Shown piece by piece: positions 16,220 to 25,464 of a DNA stretch of 53,271 nucleotides. Both the position numbers and the translations under genes were made by a program. Position 1 is the stretch's first letter. Each line of letters starts with the position of its first letter. The stretch is from Deltaproteobacteria bacterium (lineage in GTDB: Bacteria > Bdellovibrionota_C > UBA2361 > OMII01). The DNA lies in contig CANLJX010000005.1 in the NCBI GenBank assembly GCA_947491545.1, forward strand, positions 1 through 53,271, given 5' to 3'. The notes under the pieces were generated by a model. The model ran no database searches. It had not been told where the DNA came from and saw only the letters and a list, made by a program, of their open reading frames with translations.

Positions 16220-17058
16220 TCAGCCTCCTTGCCGGCTTCTTTCGCAGCTTGCTTCTCTTTCAACGCCTGATCGAGGCGCTCAACATCGGATTCGCTCGGA
16301 GCGTATAGGTCATCACCCTCACCGCTCAGGGAGTCATACTCATCTGTCTCAGCACCATCAGTCATCAAGCCGTACCGGTGCTGGTAGTAGGCGCCCTGCA
16401 TGAAGCCGTAGTAGTCGAGCGAGCTCTCCTTCGCCGTCTCCACGGCCTGCAGCAGGCCAGAGCGAGTGTGGATAAGCTTCAGGCCCAATGTGCCGCCCGC
16501 GATCGCGAGCTTGGTGCTCGATGAGAGGTTTGAGTACCCGATCCAGCCGATCGGATCGAGAAACGCATCAACCACCCGGCCGACTCCGTCTCGGACGTTC
16601 GAGGGCCCGAGCACCGGAAGCATAAGGTATGGGCCTGCTGGGACACCGTGGTACGCCAGCGTGATACCGAAATCCTCTTCGTGGTCGGGTAGCCCCATAT
16701 CTTTCGCGAAATCGATGAAGCCCGCTATGCCGATAGTCGAGTTGATGAGGAACCTGCCCGTATGGTCAAGCGCCTGCTCAAACTTTCCCTGGCATATGTC
16801 GCTGAATAGATACGACGGGTAGCGCAAGTTTAAGAAGAAGTTTCCGATTCCAGTACGAACTTCATCAGGCAGGACGTCTCGGTACCCTTCTGCAACTGGC
16901 ACCAGCACGTACTCATCGAGATGGTCGTTAAACCAGAAAATGCCGCGGTTGAAGTCCTCAATCGGGTCGTACGGCTCCTCTGGCTGGGCAAAAGCGATGA
17001 GAGGCGCTGCCGCAGAGATGAGCCAAGCAGACAGGATACGAGTGAGAATTCCCTTCAT
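16216..17058 (-). CDS. mlaA: MlaA (VacJ)-type outer-membrane phospholipid transport protein without lipobox
   Basis: MlaA extracts misplaced phospholipids from the outer leaflet of the outer membrane and hands them to the Mla shuttle. Signatures are DPIEDFNRGIFWFND, NFFLNLRYPSYLFSDI, INSTIGIAGFIDFA and the DFGITLAYHGVPAGPYLMLPVLGPS block. The signal peptide (about 1-24, ending AFAQ) has no Cys after the cleavage site, so unlike Escherichia coli MlaA this is not an obvious lipoprotein. The C-terminus is extended by a charged Glu/Asp/Lys-rich tail of about 55 residues. It is the first gene of a two-gene unit with the OsmC-like gene. Confidence 0.9.
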   Translation of the reverse strand: MKGILTRILSAWLISAAAPLIAFAQPEEPYDPIEDFNRGIFWFNDHLDEYVLVPVAEGYRDVLPDEVRTGIGNFFLNLRYPSYLFSDICQGKFEQALDHTGRFLINSTIGIAGFIDFAKDMGLPDHEEDFGITLAYHGVPAGPYLMLPVLGPSNVRDGVGRVVDAFLDPIGWIGYSNLSSSTKLAIAGGTLGLKLIHTRSGLLQAVETAKESSLDYYGFMQGAYYQHRYGLMTDGAETDEYDSLSGEGDDLYAPSESDVERLDQALKEKQAAKEAGKEAE

Positions 17059-17081
17059 GTGGCTCCTGTGTTTGGTAGCGA

Positions 17082-18290
17082 CTAGTTTCTCTCTTGGTAG
17101 GCTTTGATGCCCTCTCCAAGCACCCGGATCGCCTCCTCAGTATCGTCCCGGTTCAGCACGAACGCAATTCGGATAGTGCTCTTCCCAACATTTGGGCGCA
17201 TGTAGAAGCCGGCTGCCGGGGCTACAAACGTGGTTGCCCCCTGGTGATCGAACTCCGTAAGCATAAACGAGGCGAAGCTCTCCGCGTCATCCACCGGCAG
17301 CTGTGCTAACACGTAAAAACCACCCTGCGGGGCGTAGGAACGGACTCCAGGAATGCGCGAGAGGGCCGCAACGGCAACATCTCGCCGGGAGCGGTACTCG
17401 TCATGAGCCGCCTTGAGGTAGTCCGGCGCTATCCTGTCGAGCATCTCGGCTGCAGCGATCTGGTCGATGCTCGGCGCAGCCAGGCGAGCCTGGGCGATAT
17501 GGAAGGCCGCCTGCCGCACCTCACGGTGCCACGTCATCATGCACCCTATCCGGGCACCACACAGGCTGAAGCGCTTAGAGAGGCTGTCGACCACGATAAT
17601 GCGGGGGTCCTGCGGAGCTAACTCGAAAATGCAGCGCGGCTTAAGCCCGTCGTACACAAACTCTCGGTACGTTTCGTCAACTATCAGGAACAGGTCGCGT
17701 TCGCGAACAAGCTCGATCAACATGCGAAGCTCGTCATCCGTTGCAACCGTGCCGGTTGGGTTGTTCGGATTGCAGAGCAGAACCGCTCTCGTGTAGGGCG
17801 AGATGTAGGGCTCGATCTGCTCACGCGTGGGCAGAGCAAAGTTTTCCTCTAACGAACACGGCAGCGGCACGAGCCTAACGCCAGAGATAGCCGAGAATCC
17901 AATGTAATTTGCGTAGGTAGGGTCGAATATAAGAATCTCGTCACCTGGGTCGCAGCACACCATAAATGCGAAGATGAGAGCCTCGCTTGCTCCAACGGTG
18001 ATGAGCATCTGCTCAGGGGCAATTCCGATTCCGTAATCGGCGTTGATGCTTCGGCTCCATGACTCAAGCAGGTGCTGGCTGCCCTGAGACGCCTCGTATG
18101 CGACAACTTTTTCGTGGTACGAGGCAACGCCGTCGAGAAACTCGCGCGGTGACGGCACGTCAGGCTGCCCGATGTTAAGCCTGTGCACCTTCAGCCCTCT
18201 ACCGGCCGCCTCGTTAGCGAGCCCGGCGAGACGACGAATGGGCGACGGAGGGGTCTTGCGCGCGCGGTGAGAGAGGTCAGGAATCTTCAT
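17082..18290 (-). CDS. PLP-dependent class I aminotransferase (aspartate aminotransferase-like)
   Basis: Cytosolic amino-group transfer between an amino acid and a 2-oxo acid. PLP-site residues are visible: NPNNPTG (174-180), VDETY with Asp205 and Tyr208, and the Schiff-base Lys239 in DSLSKRFSLCGARIG; a C-terminal Arg near 386 (IRIAFVL) fits the carboxylate-binding position. At 402 residues it is a normal fold-type I, subgroup I-gamma-like enzyme. Substrate choice (aspartate, alanine or aromatic) cannot be decided from the sequence. It ends 24 bp before the mlaA start on the same strand, so it may head that transcript. Confidence 0.9.
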   Translation of the reverse strand: MKIPDLSHRARKTPPSPIRRLAGLANEAAGRGLKVHRLNIGQPDVPSPREFLDGVASYHEKVVAYEASQGSQHLLESWSRSINADYGIGIAPEQMLITVGASEALIFAFMVCCDPGDEILIFDPTYANYIGFSAISGVRLVPLPCSLEENFALPTREQIEPYISPYTRAVLLCNPNNPTGTVATDDELRMLIELVRERDLFLIVDETYREFVYDGLKPRCIFELAPQDPRIIVVDSLSKRFSLCGARIGCMMTWHREVRQAAFHIAQARLAAPSIDQIAAAEMLDRIAPDYLKAAHDEYRSRRDVAVAALSRIPGVRSYAPQGGFYVLAQLPVDDAESFASFMLTEFDHQGATTFVAPAAGFYMRPNVGKSTIRIAFVLNRDDTEEAIRVLGEGIKAYQERN

Positions 18291-18428
18291 GTTCGAACAA
18301 GCACGTGCCCAAAACCGGGTTACGAGGCGAAACTGCCTCTAAGCATAGTAAAGCGAGCGACTCTAGGAAACTACTTCGAAGCTAAACCCTGCGCGAGTGA
18401 TTTTTGAAAAAAATGAATGAGGCTGGAG

Positions 18429-19493
18429 TTAAATCCAGTGCTTCCTGCGAAAAAAGATCGTGAGCGAGACGGCCAACGTCAGCATCGCCGCCAGCACCAC
18501 AGGGTATCCCCAAACCCAATGAAGCTCTGGCATGTACTCGAAGTTCATCCCGTAAATGCCGGCCACGAACGTCAGCGGGATAAAGATGCTCGACATGACC
18601 GTCAGGAGCTTCATCACCTGGTTCATCTTGTTGCTGACGCTGGAGAGGTAGACGTCGAGCATGCCGGACACGATGTCTCGCTGTGTCTCGATCGTGTCGA
18701 TAGTGTGGATCGTATGGTCGTACAGGTCACGGAGAAACACCCTCGTTTCATGGGAGACTAAGGGAGACTCATCCCTGATGAGAGAGTTCGCGATTTCGCG
18801 CATCGGCCACACGGAACGTCTTAAAAATATCAGCTCGCGCTTTAGGTGGTGCACAGCCCTGAGGGTTGAGGGCTTTGCGTCACTGACAACTTCCTCCTCT
18901 ACCCGCTCAACATCTTCCCCCACCTGCTCCAGCACCTGAAAGTAGCCGTCGACGACTGCGTCTACCAGCGCGTAGGCGAGGTAATCTGGGCCAAGCTTTC
19001 GGATCCGTCCTTTGCCAGAGCGAATTCTTGCTCTCACTGGCTCGAATACATCGCCTGCATCCTCAAGAAACGACAACACCCAGCCGTTGCCCAGGATGAT
19101 GCTTGAGTGCTCAGCATCGACGCCCTTGTGCGCTGAGTTGTACGTGATCATCTTGAGCGCAATGAAGATGTAGTCATCGAACTGCTCCAGCTTGGGTCGC
19201 TGCGACGTGTTTGCGATATCTTCCACCACTAGCGGATGGAGCTTAAAGTTTTCGCCGAGGATACGAAGAACTTCGACATCATGCACGCCGTCCACCGTAT
19301 ACCAGGTTACTCCCTGAGGATTCGCTTCTGGAAGGCACTCGGCCGGCTTCAGGACTTGCAGGTCTTCGAACCCGTTCGGATTGTACCGCATCCTGGAAAT
19401 CGTAACTGACTCGCTTCGCTCGCGGCCTACGTACGCCACAGTGCCCGGCGAGGCGCCTATCGGTTTTCGGGGGGCTTTCTTCTCTTTCGGCAT
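18429..19493 (-). CDS. corA: CorA-type Mg2+/Co2+ channel
   Basis: Pentameric inner-membrane magnesium channel. The signature GMN (315-317, GIYGMNF) ends the first transmembrane helix (about 298-315), and a second helix (about 330-348) precedes the basic C-terminus RRKHWI. The long cytosolic alpha/beta plus stalk region (1-295) is typical, with charged helices such as ERVEEEVV. The extra ~25-residue Lys/Arg/Pro-rich N-terminus is variable in the family. A second, unrelated Mg2+ transporter (MgtE) is encoded at 29-30 kb. Confidence 0.92.
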   Translation of the reverse strand: MPKEKKAPRKPIGASPGTVAYVGRERSESVTISRMRYNPNGFEDLQVLKPAECLPEANPQGVTWYTVDGVHDVEVLRILGENFKLHPLVVEDIANTSQRPKLEQFDDYIFIALKMITYNSAHKGVDAEHSSIILGNGWVLSFLEDAGDVFEPVRARIRSGKGRIRKLGPDYLAYALVDAVVDGYFQVLEQVGEDVERVEEEVVSDAKPSTLRAVHHLKRELIFLRRSVWPMREIANSLIRDESPLVSHETRVFLRDLYDHTIHTIDTIETQRDIVSGMLDVYLSSVSNKMNQVMKLLTVMSSIFIPLTFVAGIYGMNFEYMPELHWVWGYPVVLAAMLTLAVSLTIFFRRKHWI

Positions 19494-19699
19494 GGGGAGA
19501 CGATCTTAAATCGGTATTGGGCTGATGCAGAGGGCTGCAGCCCCAGGCCTCAATCGCGAGGCCCAGTCAGAGATTATCCTCTCCGCTTCGGTTCAAAAAT
19601 ACCCTTTTGGGGTCCGAGGCAGCTCGGGCACTAAGTCGTCCAGACACCCCAAAACTGGGCGCCAACCCATTCATCTAGGGCGCGCTCAGACACTGGGGG

Positions 19700-20554
19700 T
19701 TACCGACAATCGGGCGAAGAGATGCTGGTAAAGATATTGGGCTGCTGTCGTCGTGAATCGTGCCCAAGCAGGACAGAGCAGTCGATGTTGGCGATCTTTG
19801 CCTGGATTTGAGCGGTATCCTCTGCTGTGCGAAAGTAGCGCAGCTTCTGGCAGACGATAGGCTGAAGTGATCCGGCTCCAGGCTGTGTCGGCGCACTATC
19901 GGCCTGTGTGCTCAGGATATCCTTAACCTCCTTGAAGGCCTCTTCCAAGGCCCAGCGCCACACCCAACTTGAGCAGAAGCGCCCCGTGCGCCTCGCTTCG
20001 AGGTCGTCGTACATCGCCCTAAGCCCCTCGCAGAACGCGGGTCTTGAAACGAGCTCGCATTTGACTAGCTGGTCTGGCTTCGACTCATCTGGGGAATACG
20101 CATGCAACCCTACTGGACCACACTGGAACACCTGCGCTGTCTGTCGGAACGCCAATACTGAGTCCCTGCAATCTTTCAGGAGCTCCACGTAGTAATGGCG
20201 CTCCCGTCTTTCCGGCGACACTGCCACCAGGGGATGCAGGAAGCGTATATGGATATTTGGATCCCTGGGATCTAGCCCACCAGCATGTAGTGAGTTCGCT
20301 ATCTCGAGCCGAAGCTGAGCCTCCATCGACGAAAACACCTGCTTGTCGTCGAACGTGAAGTTGTCACGGCCTCGCACCAACTCGTTTTCCCCTTTGGTGC
20401 CGATGCGGGCCCAGCCGAGATAAGCTTCATGGAGAACGCGTTGCGCCATCTCTGGAGACGAGCGCTCAGGATTCCGCAGATCAGAGAGATCGTTGAGATC
20501 GAGCGGCGTCTCAGAGTGCTTATCGAAGGATGAGGGGTCGCTATCTTGAAACAT
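19700..20554 (-). CDS. Unknown 284-residue protein
   Basis: No family recognised. The first 35 residues are Asp/Ser-rich and probably disordered; the middle (about 60-230) looks globular and mixed alpha/beta with many aromatics and charged helices (YYVELLKDCRDSVLAFRQ, RAMYDDLEARRTGRF); the tail is polar. There is no signal peptide or membrane helix. It has eight or so cysteines, more than typical of cytosolic proteins, but no CxxC pair. It stands alone between corA and the 527-residue unknown gene, all on the minus strand with gaps of more than 150 bp. Confidence 0.6.
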   Translation of the reverse strand: MFQDSDPSSFDKHSETPLDLNDLSDLRNPERSSPEMAQRVLHEAYLGWARIGTKGENELVRGRDNFTFDDKQVFSSMEAQLRLEIANSLHAGGLDPRDPNIHIRFLHPLVAVSPERRERHYYVELLKDCRDSVLAFRQTAQVFQCGPVGLHAYSPDESKPDQLVKCELVSRPAFCEGLRAMYDDLEARRTGRFCSSWVWRWALEEAFKEVKDILSTQADSAPTQPGAGSLQPIVCQKLRYFRTAEDTAQIQAKIANIDCSVLLGHDSRRQQPNIFTSISSPDCR

Positions 20555-20648
20555 GCTTCAGGAGCTCCTCAAAGCGCTGTAGCAGCGGAGCCTAGCACTT
20601 TGCCTCCCTCTTAGGACCAGGAATTTGCGGTTTGGAAGCCCGCTGGTT

Positions 20649-20669
20649 GCCCCTGTTATCTTCAGGGGC
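20649..20669 (-). terminator. Hairpin after the 527-residue gene
   Basis: GCCCCTG and CAGGGGC make a perfect 7-bp stem with a 7-base loop, 44 bp past the stop at 20713. There is no T-tract. Confidence 0.4.
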
Positions 20670-20712
20670 TAGCTGGAACTGACTGCCGCCAACAGCTCGC
20701 ACGCCACGGCTA

Positions 20713-22296
20713 CTACAGGCCGCGTCGCTTAAGAGCCGCAACAAATTCAGGGCGACAGAGTGTGCCCAGCGCCTTGAGAAGATGCCGACACGCTTTAATG
20801 ACCTCAGGCGAGGAGTCTACTTTCGAGCTTAGTGGCAGCACTTTTGGCCCGAAAAATGGCAGCTCTATTACGGAGATACCAAGCAGCCCTGCTACCTCAG
20901 GGATTAGGCCTTTCGCCGAAATGCCGAGCGAAGAGACTACGCTGAGAGCCCGCAGGCACTCGCTCTCCGAAACGGAGCTCTCTCCAAAATCCTTGCGCGC
21001 TTTTAGAAAATCGCTGACGAGCCCTCCTACCGACTTGAAACGCTCTGCAAACCACGGGTAACTCGCGTGAGAGTGGCACCAGTTACAAAAAGCGTCGGTT
21101 GCGTCAGACGACTCCAGGATGTTTCGTACGAGCTGCACTTGAACAGGGTAGTAGCTTGGATTGGAACAGGAAGAGAGGATATCCCAGAGAATCTGCGCCT
21201 CTCGCCTGAACCAGTCTCCTCGGATAGCCCAAGGGACGAGCTGTCGGAGCAGCAAAGAGTCCATCACGGGATTGAGGTGCGGGAGACAGGCTAGAACCTG
21301 ATTGCTGATGGGCTCCACCACTTTGGCTTGTAGGCACGGGTCCAGTTTCGCAAGACTGTGCGGCAGCTGCGTTGCGAGACTAGAGAGCGTTGTGTAGCTG
21401 TCTGGGTTCCCAAGGTCATCCCGCAACCTTGCTACAATCGCGGGAGCAATGCCGACAAGCGTGGCGTCTGGCAGGCGAATTAGCGGCCCGAGTGCGTTGG
21501 TGGGCAAGTTGGGAATTCCGTAGCCAAGCAGCTCTCCGAGCCGAAGAAGCTGCTGTTGGACCGACACGTCGAGCCGCTGCGAAAGCGTATTGGCTGCTCG
21601 CAGCGCTGCCGCAAGCCCCTCCTCTGCCGAGGCCGATGGAGACTTTACGTATGCCTCAATGCAGCTGACGTACTCAGCCGCTTCGGCGCCCGGTTTCCGG
21701 CGGAGAGCCTCGCCCACTTCAAGCAGAACGGGAGCGGTCTCACCGGGCAGAAGTGGCGAAGTCACGCTGAGAAATCGCGCCACTCGTCTGGCTGACTGGA
21801 TAGTCCGAAAGTCTTCTGCCCCCGTCAGATCTGCGAGGTACCGACGTTGGTCTGAGCAGATCTCCTGGGCAACCAAGCGCGCTAGCAGCGGAGACTGCTC
21901 CGCCCGCCTGAGCACAGCAGACAGATCGCTCCATGAATGCGCCGAGCAGCGGAAGTGAAGCCATGCGTCGAGCAGCATCTGCTCTTCGTTTCGAAGCAGC
22001 TCTGGCATTCGCCGCACTGAGTCGAAGAGCGAAAGATCATCACAAAATCGGGCCAATGTGTCGCGAAGGATCTCGGCGCGTTCCTGGCCAACTCCTCCCT
22101 GGTCGCAACTCCGCAGCTCCATGATCATCTGCTCGCCTCGCTCAAGCGAGACGCGTGGAGAGCCATCTGAATGCCGAGAGAGCCGGGCCCAGAGCCCCGA
22201 CCAGGAGAGGTCGGATGGATTTACTGCTTTCGGGGTCGAGAGCTCCGCCGTAGCGTCGCGGAGCGGAGATTGAGGGTGTTGGTGATTTGTCTGCAT
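20713..22296 (-). CDS. Unknown 527-residue alpha-helical protein
   Basis: No family recognised. Composition and spacing (repeating Leu/Ala/Arg helices of 12-18 residues broken by Pro/Ser/Gly turns) suggest a HEAT- or ARM-like solenoid from about residue 60 to the end, for example the units around 180-260 and 300-370. It has no signal peptide and no membrane span. The N-terminus is Ser/Pro-rich with SLERGEQMIMEL starting the helical part. It is divergent from the 267-residue gene across a 466-bp gap. Without a motif, only a scaffold or protein-interaction role can be suggested. Confidence 0.6.
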   Translation of the reverse strand: MQTNHQHPQSPLRDATAELSTPKAVNPSDLSWSGLWARLSRHSDGSPRVSLERGEQMIMELRSCDQGGVGQERAEILRDTLARFCDDLSLFDSVRRMPELLRNEEQMLLDAWLHFRCSAHSWSDLSAVLRRAEQSPLLARLVAQEICSDQRRYLADLTGAEDFRTIQSARRVARFLSVTSPLLPGETAPVLLEVGEALRRKPGAEAAEYVSCIEAYVKSPSASAEEGLAAALRAANTLSQRLDVSVQQQLLRLGELLGYGIPNLPTNALGPLIRLPDATLVGIAPAIVARLRDDLGNPDSYTTLSSLATQLPHSLAKLDPCLQAKVVEPISNQVLACLPHLNPVMDSLLLRQLVPWAIRGDWFRREAQILWDILSSCSNPSYYPVQVQLVRNILESSDATDAFCNWCHSHASYPWFAERFKSVGGLVSDFLKARKDFGESSVSESECLRALSVVSSLGISAKGLIPEVAGLLGISVIELPFFGPKVLPLSSKVDSSPEVIKACRHLLKALGTLCRPEFVAALKRRGL

Positions 22297-22762
22297 ACAG
22301 CCGAATACAACAGCCGAGGAAAGGTATCACAGCGTAAATTCTTAACAGAGGCAGAGAACCACTAAAGTCGCCCCTAGCCGCCGATTTTTGCAGGAAAATC
22401 ACCAGCTCGCATTACCGTAATGATTCGTTTTAGTCGTTATCTGCCCTGTTTTTCATCGCGGCGATTTTGCTTAGCTTCCTGCCACGCTCTAGGCTTCTCC
22501 GCATGGCAGCGACTCAACAACCGGCCACAAAGCCAGTATCTCCTCCTGTGCATGGTTAGCGGCGTCCCTGTTCTTTTCAAGCGAGCCCCTCATAAAGGCC
22601 GAGGGGCACCTGGCTTCGCCTGCCATCCCGCAACCCAGTGCCGCGCCGGAGCCCCTGGCTTTTATTGCTCTTCCTCCAGCAGCTGCTTCCCCGCTACTAG
22701 ACCCACTATTCCTGAATGAGCCGCGGGACCTGTCGCGACACATCACACTCCTGCCCCCCAAG
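22297..22762. other. Divergent intergenic region with a small perfect palindrome
   Basis: This 466-bp gap separates two divergent unknown genes. It holds a 13-bp palindrome CATTACCGTAATG (22410-22422), a plausible operator core in the AT-richer stretch, and no convincing ORF: the frames here are Ser/Arg/Gly-rich shadows. I see no RNA gene. Confidence 0.4.
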
Positions 22763-23566
22763 ATGATGCAGCCAAGGCAGATCCAGAAACTCTCTCTCCA
22801 AGGACGCCTACGACCCACGCCCGAGGGCACACTCCTCGACGAGAAACACTTGATGCTCGTCTCGTGGGATCGCCGGGGCGCAGTGTTTGAGAAGTCGATG
22901 TTCCAGCCCCCTTCGGCCTCGCACTCCGCCGGAGTCATGGTCCGTTCTCGAATTGAAGCACAGCAAAACAGCGATCAAAGACCCTCATTCGTGCTTCATC
23001 AGAGCTTCTCCGTTATCAGCTTCCTTCCGCACTCGACGCACGGCATCGCCGAGCACGTGCGGCTCTTTCCGTCACTGCTGCAAGATCCGAGAGGAGTGAA
23101 GGGGCGCAACTGGCAGAGCCTAGAACTGCTCTTCTCGCCGAATTCGTTCCTCGAATCTCCGCCGATTCGCGTGTCCGCCTCGCGCTTTATTCCGGTATCG
23201 GACTCCCTCTACAGAGCCTTTGTGCTTCGCGCCCATGACATAGATGCCTCAGGCATGCGCTACTTCGTCCTGGGATCTATTAACCAGGCGCCAGGTGTTG
23301 AGAACTGTATCGGGGCGCTCAAGGGGGTGTCCCTGTATCTGCCGGATGGAGGCGGGTCCCAGCCTCCTCCCCGCACTTTTTCCCTGCGCGGCGAAGATGC
23401 AACAAACTACGTCGCGCGGGACATCCTGCGGCGAAGCGGCATCACTGCCGCACCTCGCGCCACGTTCGACCGCCCAGATGAAGTTCTTCTCAATGAGTTT
23501 GTTGCCCCCGTCCCGTGCATGGCATCGCCGCTAGTGTCCTGGTACTCGCTCCGAGGCGAGAATTAA
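22763..23566 (+). CDS. Unknown 267-residue protein
   Basis: No family recognised. No signal peptide or membrane helix is evident. Residues 30-120 contain several beta-like hydrophobic segments with aromatic residues, and the C-terminal half has alternating short strands and Gly/Pro/Ser turns (LPDGGGSQPPP), so a beta-rich fold is likely. There is no good ribosome-binding site before the double ATG, and the true start may be downstream. Codon usage resembles the flanking genes. It is followed at 147 bp by pckA, and nothing links the two functionally. Confidence 0.5.
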   Translation: MMQPRQIQKLSLQGRLRPTPEGTLLDEKHLMLVSWDRRGAVFEKSMFQPPSASHSAGVMVRSRIEAQQNSDQRPSFVLHQSFSVISFLPHSTHGIAEHVRLFPSLLQDPRGVKGRNWQSLELLFSPNSFLESPPIRVSASRFIPVSDSLYRAFVLRAHDIDASGMRYFVLGSINQAPGVENCIGALKGVSLYLPDGGGSQPPPRTFSLRGEDATNYVARDILRRSGITAAPRATFDRPDEVLLNEFVAPVPCMASPLVSWYSLRGEN

Positions 23567-23712
23567 AACAAACTAGCGCCGCAGCCGATGGGCTCACTTC
23601 CCGGGCAGCTCCCAATCCGTTGTTTTGCAGACACTTACCACTCCATCTTTGAAAGTTAGAGCTAAGTCATGGTAACCTGTTGGGTTATCGGCACCCTATC
23701 CCCGGAGCACGC

Positions 23713-25305
23713 ATGGCACCATTCTCCCTCGAAGAGCACGGCATAACGGTCAAGAAGATTCACAGAAACCTCGCGCCATGCCGGCTCTACGAAGAGGCAA
23801 TCCTGAACGAGCCAGGCACCCGCATCGCCTCTTCAGGTGCCCTGGTAGCTTACTCGGGCGCAAAGACCGGTAGGTCTCCAAAAGACAAGCGAATCGTCAA
23901 GACCGACCCCTCGGCTCCGGACATCTGGTGGGGCTCAGTCAACGTGGCCCTTGAACCCAACGTGTTTGACATCAACCGAGAACGGGCCGTCGACTACCTC
24001 AATACACGAGACCACATCTACTGCTTCGATGGGTTCGCCGGCTGGGATCCTGCGACCCAGATCAAGGTGCGCGTCATCTGCTCTCGTCCGTACCACGCCC
24101 TCTTCATGCACACTATGCTAATTCGCCCGACGCATGAGCAGCTTGAGGCCTTCGGCAAGCCAGATTTCGTCATCATCAATGCCGGCCAGTTTCCCGCCAA
24201 CCGCCACACTCCCGGCATGACTTCAAAGACAAGCATCGACCTGAGCTTTGAGAAAGGCGAGCTAGTTATTCTCGGCACTGAGTACGCAGGCGAGATGAAG
24301 AAGGGCGTGTTCACCGTCATGAACTACCTGATGCCGAAGCGCGGGATCCTCTCGATGCATTGCTCTGCCACAGCAGACAGGTCGTCCGGACGGTCGAGTG
24401 TTCTCTTCGGCCTTTCGGGCACTGGCAAGACTACCCTCTCTGCGGATCCGAAGCGCATGCTCATCGGTGATGACGAGCACTGCTGGTCAGACAGCGGGAT
24501 CTTCAACATTGAAGGTGGCTGCTACGCCAAGGCTATCGATCTTACTCCTGAGTCTGAGCCTGACATCTTCCAGGCGCTTCGCTTCGGAGCGGTGCTTGAG
24601 AACGTTGTGCTTGACGACGAGAAGCGAGAGGTTCAGTTCCACGACAAGTCGATTACCGAGAACACCCGTGGTGCCTACCCAATCGAGTTCATCCGCAACG
24701 CGAGGATCCCGTGCGTCGCGGGGCACCCGTCGGACATTATCTTCCTGACCTGTGACGCGTTTGGAGTTCTACCTCCTGTGAGCAGGCTCTCGACGGCCCA
24801 CGCCATGTACCACTTTATCAGCGGCTACACGGCTAAAGTTGCGGGCACCGAGGTCGGTGTCACAGAGCCTACCGCAACATTCTCGCCCTGCTTCGGCGGA
24901 CCGTTCCTCGTTTGGCACCCGGCGAAGTACGCCGAGCTGCTTGCGAAGCGCATGCGTGAGCATGAGGCGAACGTCTGGCTCGTCAACACCGGCTGGACTG
25001 GCGGCGGGTACGGAACGGGCTCGCGCATGAAGCTAAGCCTCACCCGGCGAATCATCGACGCGATCCATAGCGGAGATCTCGCCAAAGCTCCGACCCAAAA
25101 AGACCCAGTGTTCGGCTTTGATGTTGTGGCCGCTTGCCCAGAAGTGCCCTCAGAGGTCCTCATCCCCAAGAATACGTGGAAGGAGAAAACCGCGTACGAC
25201 GCGGCAGCGAACAAGCTCGCAACTCTCTTCACCAACAACTTCAAGGCCTACGCCGATGGAGTTTCGGCTGAGGTTAGGGCAGCATCGCCGAAGCCACTCT
25301 CGTAA
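23713..25305 (+). CDS. pckA: Phosphoenolpyruvate carboxykinase (ATP)
   Basis: Converts oxaloacetate and ATP to phosphoenolpyruvate, CO2 and ADP, the first committed step of gluconeogenesis. Motifs are SGAKTGRSPKDKR (substrate site), the kinase-1a loop GLSGTGKTT (233-241, Lys239), a kinase-2-type LIGDDEH, and NTGWTGGGYG near the C-terminus. Length (530 residues) is normal. I chose the ATG at 23713, with GGAG six bases upstream, over a TTG at 23680. The gene is monocistronic with respect to its strand neighbours, apart from a 159-bp gap to holA that contains a GC-rich hairpin. Confidence 0.97.
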   Translation: MAPFSLEEHGITVKKIHRNLAPCRLYEEAILNEPGTRIASSGALVAYSGAKTGRSPKDKRIVKTDPSAPDIWWGSVNVALEPNVFDINRERAVDYLNTRDHIYCFDGFAGWDPATQIKVRVICSRPYHALFMHTMLIRPTHEQLEAFGKPDFVIINAGQFPANRHTPGMTSKTSIDLSFEKGELVILGTEYAGEMKKGVFTVMNYLMPKRGILSMHCSATADRSSGRSSVLFGLSGTGKTTLSADPKRMLIGDDEHCWSDSGIFNIEGGCYAKAIDLTPESEPDIFQALRFGAVLENVVLDDEKREVQFHDKSITENTRGAYPIEFIRNARIPCVAGHPSDIIFLTCDAFGVLPPVSRLSTAHAMYHFISGYTAKVAGTEVGVTEPTATFSPCFGGPFLVWHPAKYAELLAKRMREHEANVWLVNTGWTGGGYGTGSRMKLSLTRRIIDAIHSGDLAKAPTQKDPVFGFDVVAACPEVPSEVLIPKNTWKEKTAYDAAANKLATLFTNNFKAYADGVSAEVRAASPKPLS

Positions 25306-25415
25306 CGCGCCCGGCTGGGCAACAGACAGGGGCTTCGGGGAATTTTCTCCGGTTTCTGCGTCTCTCGTGCCTGCCCCCAAGGTTGCGGGAACCGCCGGAA
25401 ATTCCTGATACCCCG

Positions 25416-25438
25416 GGGCGGGTTAACCTTGCCCGCCC
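25416..25438 (+). terminator. GC-rich hairpin between pckA and holA
   Basis: GGGCGGG and CCCGCCC form a perfect 7-bp stem with a 9-base loop. It lies about 110 bp after pckA and 26 bp before the holA ATG, with no T-tract. It may end pckA transcripts or affect holA translation. Confidence 0.4.
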
Positions 25439-25464
25439 AGAGCGCGAGGGCTATTCTGCGGGCT

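Noticed and set aside
22489-22938. A 149-codon minus-strand ORF in the divergent gap
   Set aside because: Gly/Ser/Arg/Cys-rich composition, overlaps the start of a better plus-strand gene, and has no family features.
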